Shown: piece by piece, positions 38,201-50,690 of the stretch
Numbering within the stretch: position 1 is the first letter of the stretch
Layout: each line of letters begins with the position of its first letter
From: Moringa oleifera
Taxonomy: Eukaryota; Streptophyta; Magnoliopsida; Brassicales; Moringaceae
DNA: 64,000 nucleotides
Assembly: GCA_021397835.1 (NCBI GenBank)
Contig: JAJFZO010000855.1
Location: 240,001-304,000, forward strand
Direction: 5' to 3'
Translations under genes and position numbers: made by a program
The notes under the pieces: model-generated
Database searches by the model: none
Seen by the model: the letters and a program-made list of their open reading frames with translations, nothing else
Told to the model about the DNA's origin: nothing

Positions 38201-39377
38201 TCGTTGATCGCGCTGCGCAACGAGTCCACCTAAGCAAGCCTGGGCGTCAGGGTCCAGCTCTGCATCCGCAGCCTCGAGGGACTTCGATGATGCACTCCGA
38301 ATGCTCAAAATCCCCCCAGCGATTTGGCCCTCACGTATCATGCATCATCGTTAGCTTCGCCGCCCACACCGTCGAGCTTGTATAGCCACATCCAAGCTCA
38401 TTATCCCATTATTTTTCTCATTTCGTTGCCCACATTTTTCCCACTGATGAGGCTTTAGTAGCAGGGGTTCCCAGGCTGCCGTATGACTCGCACATTGCTA
38501 ACTGACGACGAATGTGTTGTCGATCGCGCTGCGCAGTGAGTCCGCCTAGGAATGCCTGGGCCTCAGGATTTAGCCCTGCATCTGTCGCCTCGAGGGCCTG
38601 CGACGAAGCACTCCACATGCTCAAACTCCCCTTAGTGATTTGGCCCACGCGTGGCATGCATCATCATTAGCTTCGTCGCCCACACCGTCGAGTTTGTCTA
38701 GCAACATCTCAGCTCATTATCCCACAATTTCTCTCGTTTTGTTGCCCACGTTTTTCCCATTAATGAGGCCTTAGCAACAGGGGTGTCACACCTTGCCCAG
38801 GCTGGTTGTCTGGCTCGCTTGTTGCTAACAGCCGACGATCGTGTCGTCGATCGAGCTGCGCAATGAGTTCGCCTAGGCAAGCCTGAGCGTCGGGATCTAA
38901 CCCCACATCCGCCGCCTCGAGGGCCTGCAACGAAGCACACCGCATGCTCAAAATTCCCCCTTACGATTTGGCCCTCGCGTAGCATTCATCATCGTTAGCT
39001 TCGTCACCCACATTGTCGAGCTTGTATAGCCACATCCCAGCTCATTATCCCATTATTTGTCTCATTTCGTTGCCCACATTCTTCCCATCGATGAGGCATT
39101 GGCAGCAGGGGTGTCCAGGCTGGCCGTGTGGCTCGCTCATTGCTAACGGTCGACGATCATGTCGTTGATCGCGCTGCGCAACGAGTCCACCTAAGCAAGC
39201 CTGGGCGTCAGGGTCCAGCTCTGCATCCGCAACCTCGAGGGACTTCGATGATGCATCCGAATGCTCAAAATCCCCCCAGCGATTTGGCCCTCACGTAGCA
39301 TGCATCATCGTTAGCTTCGCCGCCCACACCGTCGAGCTTGTATAGCCACATCCAAGCTCATTATCCCATTATTTTTC

Positions 39378-40306
39378 TCATTTCGTTGCCCACATTTTTC
39401 CCACTGATGAGGCTTTAGTAGCAGGGGTTCCCAGGCTGCCGTATGACTCGCTCATTGCTAACTGACGACGAATGTGTTGTCGATCGCGCTGCGCAGCGAG
39501 TCCGCCTAGGAAAGCCTGGGCCTCAGGATTTAGCCCTGCATCTGTCGCCTCGAGGGCCTGCGACGAAGCACTCCACATGCTCAAACTCCCCTTTGCGATT
39601 TGGCCCACGCGTGGGATGCATCATCATTAGCTTCGTCGCCCACACCGTCGAGTTTGTCTAGCAACATCTCAGCTCATTATCCCACAATTTCTCTCGTTTT
39701 GTTGCCAACGTTTTTCCCATTAATGAGGCCTTAGCAACAGGGGTGTCACACCTTGCCCAGGCTGGTTGTCTGGCTCGCTTGTTGCTAACAGCTGACAATC
39801 GTGTCGTCGATCGAGCTGCGCAATGAGTTCGCCTAGGCAAGCCTGAGCGTCGGGATCTAACCCCACATCCGCCACCTCGAGGGCCTGCAACGAAGCACAC
39901 CGCATGCTCAAAATTCCCCCTAACGATTTGGCCCTCGCGTAGCATGCATCATCGTTAGCTTCGTCACCCACATTGTCGAGCTTGTATAGCCACATCCCAG
40001 CTCATTATCCCATTATTTTTCTCATTTCGTTGTCCACATTCTTCCCATCGATGAGGCATTGGCAGCAGGGGTGTCCAGGCTGGTCGTGTGGCTCGCTCAT
40101 TGCTAACGGTCGACGATCATGTCGTTGATCGCGCTGCGCAACGAGTCCACCTAAGCAAGCCTGGGCGTCAGGGTCCAGCTCTGCATCCGCAGCCTCGAGG
40201 GACTTCGATGATGCACTCCGAATGCTCAAAATCCCCCCAGCGATTTGGCCCTCACGTAGCATGCATCATCGTTAGCTTCGCCGCCCACACCGTCGAGCTT
40301 GTATAG
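39378..40306. repeat. Block duplicated 13,538 bp downstream (first copy)
   Basis: A Q-R-P series with rare variants (GTTGCCAACG at 39701, CAGCTGACAATCG near 39788, CGTTGTCCACATTC near 40028, GCTGGTCGTGTGG near 40080) recurs with the same variants at 52916-53844. All sampled markers share a displacement of 13,538 bp. The copy is far closer than other trimers of the domain. Confidence 0.75.
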
Positions 40307-40983
40307 CCACATCCAAGCTCATTATCCCATTATTTTTCTCATTTCGTTGCCTACATTTTTCCCACTGATGAGGCTTTAGTAGCAAGGGTTCCCAGGCTGC
40401 CGTATGACTCGCTCATTGCTAACTGACGACGAATGTGTTGTCGATCGCGCTGCGCAGCGAGTCCGCCTAGGAAAGCCTGGGCCTCAGGATTTAGCCCTGC
40501 ATCTGTCGCCTCGAGGGCCTGCGACGAAGCACTCCACATGCTCAAACTCCCCTTAGCGATTTGGCCCTCGCGTGGCATGCATCATCATTAGCTTCGTCGC
40601 CCACACCGTCGAGTTTGTCTAGCAACATCTCAGCTCATTATCCCACAATTTCTCTCGTTTTGTTGCCCACGTTTTTCCCATTAATGAGGCATTAGCAACA
40701 GGGGTGTCACACCTTGCCCAGGCTGGTTGTCTGGCTCGCTTGTTGCTAACAGCCGACGATCGTGTCGTCGATCGAGCTGCGCAATGAGTTCGCCTAGGCA
40801 AGCCTGAGCGTCGGGATCTAACCCCACATCCGCCGCCTCGAGGGCCTGCAACGAAGCACACCGCATGCTCAAAATTCCCCCTAACGATTTGGCCCTCGCG
40901 TAGCATGCATCATCGTTAGCTTCGTCACCCACATTGTCGAGCTTGTATAGCCACATCCCAGCTCATTATCCCATTATTTTTCT

Positions 40984-41460
40984 CATTCGTTGCCCACATT
41001 CTTTCCCATCGATGATGGGCATTGCAGCAGGGGTGTCCAGGCTGGCCGTGTGGCTCGCTCATGCTACGGTCGCGATCATGTCGTTGACGCGCTGCGCAAC
41101 GAGTCCAACCTTAAGCATAGCCTGGGCGTCAGGGTCAGCAGCTCTGCATCACGTGACAGCTCGAGGGATTCGAGATGACTACCGAATGCTCAAAATCCAC
41201 CAACCGCGATTTGGCCTCACGTAGCATGCATCATCGTTAGCGTTCGAGCCCACACCGTGCGAGCTTGTTATATCCAAGCTAATTATCCATATTTTTCTCA
41301 TTTAACGTTAGCCACATTTTATTCCACTGATGAGGCTTTTAGTAGCAGGGAGTTCAAGGCTGCCGTCTAATGACTCGCAACATTGAACTGACGGACGAAT
41401 GTGTTGTCGAGCGCGACTAGCCGCACAGTGAGTAGCTAGCCACAAGAATGCCTGGGCCTC
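40984..41460. repeat. Indel-rich patch in P and Q monomers
   Basis: The sequence follows the P then Q monomer but with many single-base insertions and deletions (for example GATGATGGGCATTGCAGC, GTCGCGATCATG, CCAACCTTAAGCATAGCC). Flanking monomers are clean. The pattern is unlike the substitution-dominated divergence elsewhere and suggests poor consensus quality. Confidence 0.7.
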
Positions 41461-41685
41461 AGGATTTAGCCCTGCATCTGTCGCCTCGAGGGCCTGCGAC
41501 GAAGCACTCCACATGCCCAAACTCCCCTTAGCGATTTGGCCCACGCGTGGCATGCATCATCATTAGCTTCGTCGCCCACACCGTCGAGTTTGTCTAGCAA
41601 CATCTTAGCTCATTATCCCACAATTTCTCTCGTTTTGTTGCCCACGTTTTTCCCATTAATGAGGCCTTAGCAACAGGGGTGTCAC

Positions 41686-41960
41686 ATATATTGCCCAGGC
41701 TGGTTTGGCTGGCTGAGCTTGGGCAACAGACCGACGATTGGTCGTCGATCGAGACTGAGCAATGAGATTCGACCTAGGCCAAGCTGAGCGGCGGGATCTA
41801 CCCCACATCCGCCAGCCTCGAGGGGCTTGCAACGAGCACACGCAGTGCTGACAATAATTGTCCCCCTAACGATTTGGCCCTCGCGTTAGCATGAATCATC
41901 GTTGAGCTTCGTCCCCCCCCCCCCCCCCAAAACCCACAATTGTCGGAGTTGTATAGCCAC
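41686..41960. repeat. Indel-rich R monomer ending in a 16-base C tract
   Basis: An R monomer with frequent small indels (GGTTTGGCTGGCTGAGCTTGG, GACCTAGGCCAAGC) runs into sixteen consecutive C at 41913-41928 followed by AAAACCC, in place of the usual GCTTCGTCACCCACATTGTC. The C run has no counterpart in any other monomer. Confidence 0.75.
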
Positions 41961-42300
41961 ATCCCAGCTCATTATCCCACTTATGTTCCAATTTCGTTGG
42001 CCACAGTCTTCCCACCGATGAGGCATTGGCAGCAGGTGTGTCAAGCCGTGCCCAGGCTGGCCGTGTGGCTCGCTCATTGCTAACGGCCGACGATCGTGTC
42101 GTCGATCGCGGTGCGCAACGAGTCCGCCTAGGCAAGCCTGGGCGTCGGGATCCAGCCCCGCGTCCGCCGCCTCGAGGGCCTGCGACGAAGCACTCCGCAT
42201 GCTCGAAATCCCCCCACGATTTGGCCCCCGCGGAGCATGCATCATCGTTAGCTTCGCCGCCCACACCGTCAGCTTGGTATAGCCCCATCCAAGCTCATTA
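41960..42300. repeat. Consensus-like, CpG-rich monomer inserted in the trimer domain
   Basis: This monomer is not P, Q or R. It keeps nearly all ancestral-looking CpG sites: GGCCGACGATCGTGTCGTCG, GAGTCCGCCTAGGCAAGCC, GGGATCCAGCCCCGCGTCCG and CCTCGAGGGCCTGCGACG. It therefore lies close to the consensus of the whole array. It sits directly after the C tract, in a zone of suspect sequence. Confidence 0.7.
42088..42104. other. Dyad symmetry element of the satellite monomer (representative)
   Basis: CGACGA - TCGTG - TCGTCG forms perfect 6-bp inverted arms around a 5-base centre. A second, overlapping pairing (CGATCG with CGATCG) is possible. The element occurs once per monomer in most subtypes and is broken in Q monomers, which read GACGAATGTGTTGTCG. 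Confidence 0.7.
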
Positions 42301-44959
42301 TCCCACTATTTTTTCTCATTTCGTTGCCCACATTTGTCCCACTGATGAGCTTTTAGTAGCAGGGGTTCCCAGGCTGCCGTATGACTCGCTCATTGCTAAC
42401 TGACGACGAATGTGTTGTCGATCGCGCTGCGCAGCGAGTCCGCCTAGGAAAGCCTAGGCCTCAGGATTTAGCCCTGCATCTGTCGCCTCGAGGGCCTGCG
42501 ACGAAGCACTCCACATGCTCAAACTCCCCTTAGCGATTTGGCCCACGCGTGGCATGCATCATCATTAGCTTCGTCGCCCACACCGTCGAGTTTGTCTAGC
42601 AACATCTCAGCTCATTATCCCACAATTTCTCTCGTTTTGTTGCCCACGTTTTTCCCATTAATGAGGCCTTAGCAACAGGGGTGTCACACCTTGCCCAGGC
42701 TGGTTGTCTGGCTCGCTTGTTGCTAACAGCCGACGATCGTGTCGTCGATCGAGCTGCGCAATGAGTTCGCCTAGGCAAGCCTGAGCGTCGGGATCTAACC
42801 CCACATCCGCCGCCTCGAGGGCCTGCAACGAAGCACACCGCATGCTCAAAATTCCCCCTAACGATTTGGCCCTCGCGTAGCATGCATCATCGTTAGCTTC
42901 GTCACCCACATTGTCGAGCTTGTATAGCCACATCCCAGCTCATTATCCCATTATTTTTCTCATTTCGTTGCCCACATTCTTCCCATCGATGAGGCATTGG
43001 CAGCAGGGGTGTCCAGGCTGGCCGTGTGGCTCGCTCATTGCTAACGATCGACGATCATGTCGTTGATCGCGCTGCGCAACGTGTCCACCTAAGCAAGCCT
43101 GGGCGTCAGGGTCCAGCTCTGCATCCGCAGCCTCGAGGGACTTCGATGATGCACTCCGAATGCTCAAAATCCCCCCAGCGATTTAGCCCTCACGTAGCAT
43201 GCATCATCGTTAGCTTCGCCGCCCACACCGTCGAGCTTGTATAGCCACATCCAAGCTCATTATCCCATTATTTTTCTCATTTCGTTGCCCACATTTTTCC
43301 CACTGATGAGGCTTTAGTAGCAGGGGTTCCCAGGCTGCCGTATGACTCGCTCATTGCTAACTGACGACGAATGTGTTGTCGATCGCGCTGCGCAGCGAGT
43401 CCGCCTAGGAAAGCCTGGGCCTCAGGATTTAGCCCTGCATCTGTCGCCTCGAGGGCCTGCGACGAAGCACTCCACATGCTCAAACTCCCCTTAGCGATTT
43501 GGCCCTCGCGTGGCATGCATCATCATTAGCTTCGTCGCCCACACCGTCGAGTTTGTCTAGCAACATCTCAGCTCATTATCCCACAATTTCTCTCGTTTTG
43601 TTGCCCACGTTTTTCCCATTAATGAGGCATTAGCAACAGGGGTGTCACACCTTGCCCAGGCTGGTTGTCTGGCTCGCTTGTTGCTAACAGCCGACGATCG
43701 TGTCGTCGATCGAGCTGCGCAATGAGTTCGCCTAGGCAAGCCTGAGCGTCGGGATCTAACCCCACATCCGCCGCCTCGAGGGCCTGCAACGAAGCACACC
43801 GCATGCTCAAAATTCCCCCTAACGATTTGGCCCTCGCGTAGCATGCATCATCGATAGCTTCGTCACCCACATTGTCGAGCTTGTATAGCCACATCCCAGC
43901 TCATTATCCCATTATTTTTCTCATTTCGTTGCCCACATTATTCCCATCGATGAGGCATTGGCAGCAGGGGTGTCCAGGCTGGCCGTGTGGCTCGCTCATT
44001 GCTAACGGTCGACGATCATGTCGTTGATCGCGCTGCGCAACGAGTCCACCTAAGCAAGCCTGGGCGTCAGGGTCCAGCTATGCATCCGCAGCCTCGAGGG
44101 ACTTCGATGATGCACTCCGAATGCTCAAAATCCCCCCAGCGATTTGGCCCTCACGTAGCATGCATCATCGTTAGCTTCGCCGCCCACACCGTCGAGCTTG
44201 TATAGCCACATCCAAGCTCATTATCCCACTATTTTTCTCATTTCGTTGCCCACATTTTTCCCACTGATGAGGCTTTAGTAGCAGGGGTTCCCAGGCTGCC
44301 GTATGACTCGCTCATTGCTAACTGACGACGAATGTGTTGTCGATCGCGCTGCGCAGCGAGTCCGCCTAGGAAAGCCTAGGCCTGAGGATTTAGCCCTGCA
44401 TCTGTTGCCTCGAGGGCCTGCGACGAAGCACTCCACATGCTCAAACTCCCCTTAGCGATTTGGCCCACGCGTGGCATGCATCATCATTAGCTTCGTCGCC
44501 CACACCGTCGAGTTTGTCTAGCAACATCTCAGCTCATTATCCCACAATTTCTCTCGGGTTTGTTGCCCACGTTTTTTCCCATTAATGAGTCCTTAGCAAC
44601 AGGGGTGTCACACCTTGCCCAGGCTGGTTGTCTGGCTCGCTTGTTGCTAACAGCCGACGATCGTGTCGTCGATCGAGCTGCGCAATGAGTTCGCCTAGGC
44701 AAGCCTGAGCGTCGGGATCTAACCTCACATCCGCCGCCTCGAGGGCCTGCAACGAAGCACACCGCATGCTCAAAATTCCCCCTAACGATTTGGCCCTCGC
44801 GTAGCATGCATCATCGTTAGCTTCGTCGCCCACACCGTCAAGCTTGTGTAGCCACATCCCAGCTCATTATCCCACGATTTTTCTCATTTCGTTGCCCACG
44901 TTTTTCCCACCGATGAGGCCTTGGCAGTAGGGGTGCCCAGGTTGGCCGTGTGGCTCGCT

Positions 44960-45190
44960 CATTTCTAACGGTCGACTATCGTGTCCGTTGATCGCGCTGC
45001 GCACGAGTCCACACTAAGCAGCCTGGGCGTCAGGGTCCAGCTTCTGGCATCCGCAGCCTCGAGGAACTTCGATGATGCCACTCCGAAATGCTCAAATCCC
45101 CCAGCGATTTGGCCCTCACGTAGCATGCATCATCGTTAGCTTCGCCGCCCACTACCGTCGAGCTTGTATAAGCCCATCCAAGTCATATCC
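44960..45190. repeat. Indel-rich P monomer
   Basis: Follows the P subtype but with repeated single-base losses and gains (GTGTCCGTTGATCGCG, CACGAGTCCACACTAAGCAGCC, AGCTTCTGGCATCCG, CAAGTCATATCCC). It is preceded by a monomer start of the consensus type (44870-44960), so a subtype switch also occurs here. Confidence 0.7.
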
Positions 45191-45734
45191 CATTATTTTT
45201 CTCATTTCGTTGCCCACATTTTTCCCACTGATGAGGCTTTAGTAGCAGGGGTTCCCAGGCTGCCGTATGACTCGCTCATTGCTAACTGACGACGAATGTG
45301 TTGTCGATCGCGCTGCGCAGCGAGTCCGCCTAGGAAAGCCTAGGCCTGAGGATTTAGCCCTGCATCTGTTGCCTCGAGGGCCTGCGACGAAGCACTCCAC
45401 ATGCTCAAACTCCCCTTAGCGATTTGGTCCACGCGTGGCATGCATCATCATTAGCTTCGTCGCCCACACCGTCGAGTTTGTCTAGCAACATCTCAGCTCA
45501 TTATCCCACAATTTCTCTTGTTTTGTTGCCCACGTTTTTCCCATTAATGAGGCCTTAGCAACAGGGGTGTCACACCTTGCCCAGGCTGGTTGTCTGGCGC
45601 GCTTGTTGCTAACAGCCGACGATCGTGTCGTCGATCGAGCTGCGCAATGAGTTCGCCTAGGCAAGCCTGAGCGTCGGGATCTAACCCCACATCCGCCGCC
45701 TCGAGGGCCTGCAACGAAGCACACCGCATGCTCA

Positions 45735-46545
45735 AAATTTCCCTACTATTTGGCCCTCGCGTAGCCTTTGCAAATCCTCGTTAGCTTCTGTCCACCCCAC
45801 ATTGTCGGCTTTGTAGAGCCACATCCCAGCTCATATCCCATTATTTGTCTCAGTTCGTTGCCCACATTCTTCCCCATCGATGAGGCATTGGCAGCAGAGT
45901 GTCCAGGCTGCCGTAGTGGCTCGCTCATTGCTAACGATCGACAATCATGTCGTTGATCGCAGCTGCGCAGCGATCCAACCTAAGCAAGCCTGGGCGTCAG
46001 GTCCGCGCTGCATCCGCACCTCGATGGACTTCGATGATGTCACTCCGCATGCTCGAAATCCCCCCAGCGATTTGGCCCTCTCGTAGCATGCATCATCGTT
46101 AGCTTCGCCGCCCACACCGTCGAGCTTGTATAGCCACATCCAAGCTCATTATCCCATTATTTTTCTCATTTCGTTGCCCACATTTTTCCCACTGATGAGG
46201 CTTTAGTAGCAGGGGTTCCCAGGCTGCCGTATGCCTCGCTCATTGCTAACTGACGACGAATGTGTTGTCGATGCGCGGCTGCGCAGCGAGTCCGCCTCGA
46301 AAGGCCTGGCCCTCAGGATTAGCCCTGCATGTGTTCCGCCTCGAGGGCCTGCGCGTAAGCACTCCACATCTCAAACCCCTTAGCGATTTTGGCCCTCGCG
46401 TGGCTGCATCATCATTAGCTTCGTCGCCCTACACACACCGTCGATGTTGTCCTAAGCAAATCTCAGCTCATTATCCCACAATTTCTCTCGTTTTGTTGCC
46501 CACGTTTTCGCCATTCATGAGCATTAGCAACAGGGGTTGTCACAC
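45735..46545. repeat. Indel-rich stretch over P, Q and R starts
   Basis: The stretch contains many short indels (GTAGCCTTTGCAAATCCTCG, CTTCTGTCCACCCCACATTG, GATGCGCGGCTGCGCAGC, CACTCCACATCTCAAACCCC). A clean segment lies at about 46050-46255. The underlying monomers are P, Q and the start of an R-like unit. Confidence 0.7.
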
Positions 46546-47095
46546 ATTGTCCCAGGCTGGCTGTCTGGCTCGCTTGTTGTTAACGGCCGACGATCGTGTC
46601 GTCGATCGCGCTGCGCAACGAGTCCGCCTAGGCAAGTCTAAGCGTCGGGACCCAACCCCACATCCGCCGCCTCGAGGGCCTGCGACGAAGCATTCCACAT
46701 GCTCAAAATTCCCCCCAACTATTTGGCCCTCACGTAGCATGCATCATCGTTAGCTTCGCCGCCCAACCCGTCGAGCTTGTATAGCCACATCCCAGCTCAT
46801 TATCCCATTATTTTTCTCATTTAATTGCCCACATTTTTCCCACCGATGAGGCCTTGGCAGCAGGGGTGCCCAGGCTGGTCGTGTGGCTCGCTCATTGCTA
46901 ACGGTCGACGATTGTGTCATCGATCGCGCTGCGTAACGAGTCCACCTAGGCAAACCTCGGCGTCGGGATCCAGCCCCGCATCCGCCGCCTCGAGGGCCTA
47001 CGACGAAGCAGTCCGCATGCTCAAAATCCCCTTAGTGATTTGGCCCTCGTGTAGCATGCATCATCGTTAGGTTCGCCGCCCAACCCGTCGAGCTT
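46546..47095. repeat. Non-trimer monomers inserted in the P-Q-R domain
   Basis: Two monomers with consensus-type features (GGCCGACGATCGTGTCGTCG; then CCACCGATGAGGCCTTGGC and GGGATCCAGCCCCGCATCC) interrupt the trimer order. Q resumes at about 47100. Both share CCGCCCAACCCGTCGAGC, a rare variant found at 46758 and 47078, so one was probably copied from the other. Confidence 0.65.
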
Positions 47096-49039
47096 GTATA
47101 GCCACATCCCAGCTCATTATCCCATTATTTTTCTCATTTCGTTGCCCACATTTTTCCCACTGATGAGGCTTTAGTAGCAGGGGTTCCCAGGCTGCCGTAT
47201 GACTCGCTCATTGCTAACTGACGACGAATGTGTTGTCGATCGCGCTGCGCAGCGAGTCCGCCTAGGAAAGCCTGGGCCTCAGGATTTAGCCCTGCATCTG
47301 TCGCCTCGAGGGCCTGCGACGAAGCACTCCACATGCTCAAACTCCCCTTAGCGATTTGGCCCACGCGTGGCATGCATCATCATTAGCTTCGTCGCCCACA
47401 CCGTCGAGTTTGTCTAGCAACATCTCAGCTCATTATCCCACAATTTCTCTCGTTTTGTTGCCCACGTTTTTCCCATTAATGAGGCCTTAGCAATAGGGGT
47501 GTCACACCTTGCCCAGGCTGGTTGTCTGGCTCGCTTGTTGCTAACAGCTGACGATCGTGTCGTCGATCGAGCTGCGCAATGAGTTCGCCGAGGCAAGCCT
47601 GAGCGTCGGGATCTAACCCCACATCTGCCGCCTCGAGGGCCTGCAACGAAGCACACCGCATGCTCAAAATTCCCCCTAACGATTTGGCCCTCGCGTAGCA
47701 TGCATCATCGTTAGCTTCGTCACCCACATTGTCGAGCTTGTATAGCCACATCCCAGCTCATTATCCCATTATTTTTCTCATTTCGTTGCCCACATTCTTC
47801 CCATTGATGAGGCATTGGCAGCAGGGGTATCCAGGCTGGCCGTGTGGCTCGCTCATTGCTAACGGTCGACGATCATGTCGTTGATCTCGCTGCGCAACGA
47901 GTCCACCTAAGCAAGCTGGGCGTCAGGGTACCGCTCTGCATTCCGCAGCTCTGAGGGACTTCGATGATGCACTCCGAATGCTCAAAATCCCCCCAGCAAT
48001 TTGGCCCTCACGTAGCATGCATCATCGTTAGCTTCGCCGCCCACACCGTCGAGCTTGTATAGCCACATCCAAGCTCATTATCCCATTATTTTTCTCATTT
48101 CGCTGCCCACATTTTTCCCACTGATGAGGCTTTAGTAGCAGGGGTTCCCAGGCTGCCGTATGACTCGCACATTGCTAACTGACGACGAATGTGTTGTCGA
48201 TCGCGCTGCGCAGCGAGTCCGCCTAGGAAAGCCTGGGCCTCAGGATTTAGCCCTGCATCTGTCGCCTCGAGGGCCTGCGACGAAGCACTCCACATGCTCA
48301 AACTCCCCTTAGCGATTTGGCCCTCGCGTGGCATGCATCATCATTAGCTTCGTCGCCCACACCGTCGAGTTTGTCTAGCAACATCTCAGCTCATTATCCC
48401 ACCATTTCTCTCGTTTTGTTGCCCACGTTTTTCCCATTAATGAGGCCTTAGCAACAGGGGTGTCACACCTTGCCCAGGCTGGTTGTCTGGCTCGCTTGTT
48501 GCTAACAGCCGACGATCGTGTCGTCGATCGAGCTGCGCAATGAGTTCGCCTAGGCAAGCCTGAGCGTCGGGATCTAACCCCACATCCGCCGCCTCGAGGG
48601 CCTGCAACGAAGCACACCGCATGCTCAAAATTCCCCCTAACGATTCAGCCCTCGCGTAGCATGCATCATCGTTAGCTTCGTCACCCACATTGTCGAGCTT
48701 GTATAGCCACATCCCAGCTCATTATCCCATTATTTTTCTCATTTCGTTGCCCACATTCTTCCCATCGATGAGGCATTGGCAGCAGGGGTGTCCAGGCTGG
48801 CCGTGTGGCTCGCTCATTGCTAACGATCGACGATCATGTCGTTGATCGCGCTGCGCAACGTGTCCACCTAAGCAATCCTGGGCGTCAGGGTCCAGCTCTG
48901 CATCCGCAGCCTCGAGGGACTTCGATGATGCACTCCGAATGCTCAAAATCCCCCCAGCGATTTGGCCCTCACGTAGCATGCATCATCGTTAGCTTCGCCG
49001 CCCACACCGTCGAGCTTGTATAGCCACATCCAAGCTCAT

Positions 49040-49425
49040 TATCCCATTATTTTTTCTTCATTTCGTTGCCCCACATTTTTCCACTGATGAGGCTTAGCAG
49101 CAGGGGTTCCCAGGCTGCCGAATGACCCCGCTCATTGCTAACTGAACGACGAATGTGTTGTCGATCGCGCTGCGCCAGCGAGTCCGCCTAGGAAAGCTGG
49201 GCCTCAAGGATTTTAGCCCTGTCATCTGTCGCCTCGAGGGCCTGCAACGAGCCATCCACATGCTCAACTCCCCTTAAGCGATTTGCCCTCGCGTGGCATG
49301 CAATCATCCTTAGCTTCGTCGCCCACACAACCGTCGAGTTTGTCCTAGAAAACATTCAGCTCATTATCCCACAATTTCTCTCGTTTTGTTTGCCGCACTT
49401 TTTCCCATTAAATGAGGCCTTAGCA
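49040..49425. repeat. Indel-rich Q monomer and R start
   Basis: Follows Q but with many homopolymer-type and single-base indels (TTTTTTCTTCATTTCG, GAATGACCCCGCTC, TGAACGACGAATG, TGTCATCTGTCGCC, TGCAATCATCCTTAGC). The R monomer is clean again from about 49430. A smaller patch of the same kind lies at 49845-49950. Confidence 0.7.
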
Positions 49426-50554
49426 ACAGGGGTGTCACACCTTGCCCAGGCTGGTTGTCTGGCTCGCTTGTTGCTAACAGCCGACGATCGTGTCGTCGAT
49501 CGAGCTGCGCAATGAGTTCGCCTAGGCAAGCCTGAGCGTCGGGATCTAACCTCACATCCGCCGCCTCGAGGGCCTGCAACGAAGCACACCGCATGCTCAA
49601 AATTCCCCCTAACGATTTGGCCCTCGCGTAGCATGCATCATCGTTAGCTTCGTCACCCACATTGTCGAGCTTGTATAGCCACATCCCAGCTCATTATCCC
49701 ATTATTTGTCTCATTTCGTTGCCCACATTCTTCCCATCGATGAGGCATTGGCAGCAGGGGTGTCCAGGCTGGCCGTGTGGCTCGCTCATTGCTAACGGTC
49801 GACGATCATGTCGTTGATCGCGCTGCGCAACGAGTCCACCTAAAGCATCCTGGGACGTCAGGGCCAGCTCTGCATCCGCAGCCCTCGAGGGACTTTCGTG
49901 ATGCACCTCCGAATGCTCAAAATCTCCCCCAGCGATTTGGCCCTCACTTTAGCATGCATCATCGTTAGCTTCGCCGCCCACACCGTCGAGCTTGTATAGC
50001 CACATCCAAGCTCATTATCCCACTATTTTTCTCATTTCGTTGCCCACATTTTTCCCACTGATGAGGCTTTAGTAGCAGGGGTTCCCAGGCTGCCGTATGA
50101 CTCGCTCATTGCTAACTGACGACGAATGTGTTGTCGATCGCGCTGCGCAGCGAGTCCGCCTAGGAAAGCCTAGGCCTCAGGATTTAGCCCTGCATCTGTC
50201 GCCTCGAGGGCCTGCGACGAAGCACTCCACATGCTCAAACTCCCCTTAGCGATTTGGCCCACGCGTGGCATGCATCATCATTAGCTTCGTCGCCCACACC
50301 GTCGAGTTTGTCTAGCAACATCTCAGCTCATTATCCCACAATTTCTCTCGTTTTGTTGCCCACGTTTTTCCCATTAATGAGGCCTTAGCAACAGGGGTGT
50401 CACACCTTGCCCAGGCTGGTTGTCTGGCTCGCTTGTTGCTAACAGCCGACGATCGTGTCGTCGATCGAGCTGCGCAATGAGTTCGCCTAGGCAAGCCTGA
50501 GCGTCGGGATCTAACCCCACATCCGCCGCCTCGAGGGCCTGCAACGAAGCACAC

Positions 50555-50690
50555 CGCATGCTCAAAATCCACATGCTCAAAATCCCCCCAGCGTTTTGGC
50601 CCTCACGTAACATGCATCATCGTTAGTTTCGTCGCCCACACCGTCGAGTTTGTCTAGCAACATCTCAGCTCATTATCCCACGTTTTTCCC
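50555..50690. repeat. Two rearrangement junctions between monomers
   Basis: At 50561-50580 CTCAAAATCC is followed by ACATGCTCAAAATCCCCCC, joining the end of one monomer to a repeated piece of another subtype. At about 50677-50682 TATCCCACGTTTTTCCC lacks the AATTTCTCTCGTTTTGTTGCC segment between two CCCAC copies. The two lie about 110 bp apart. Confidence 0.75.
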
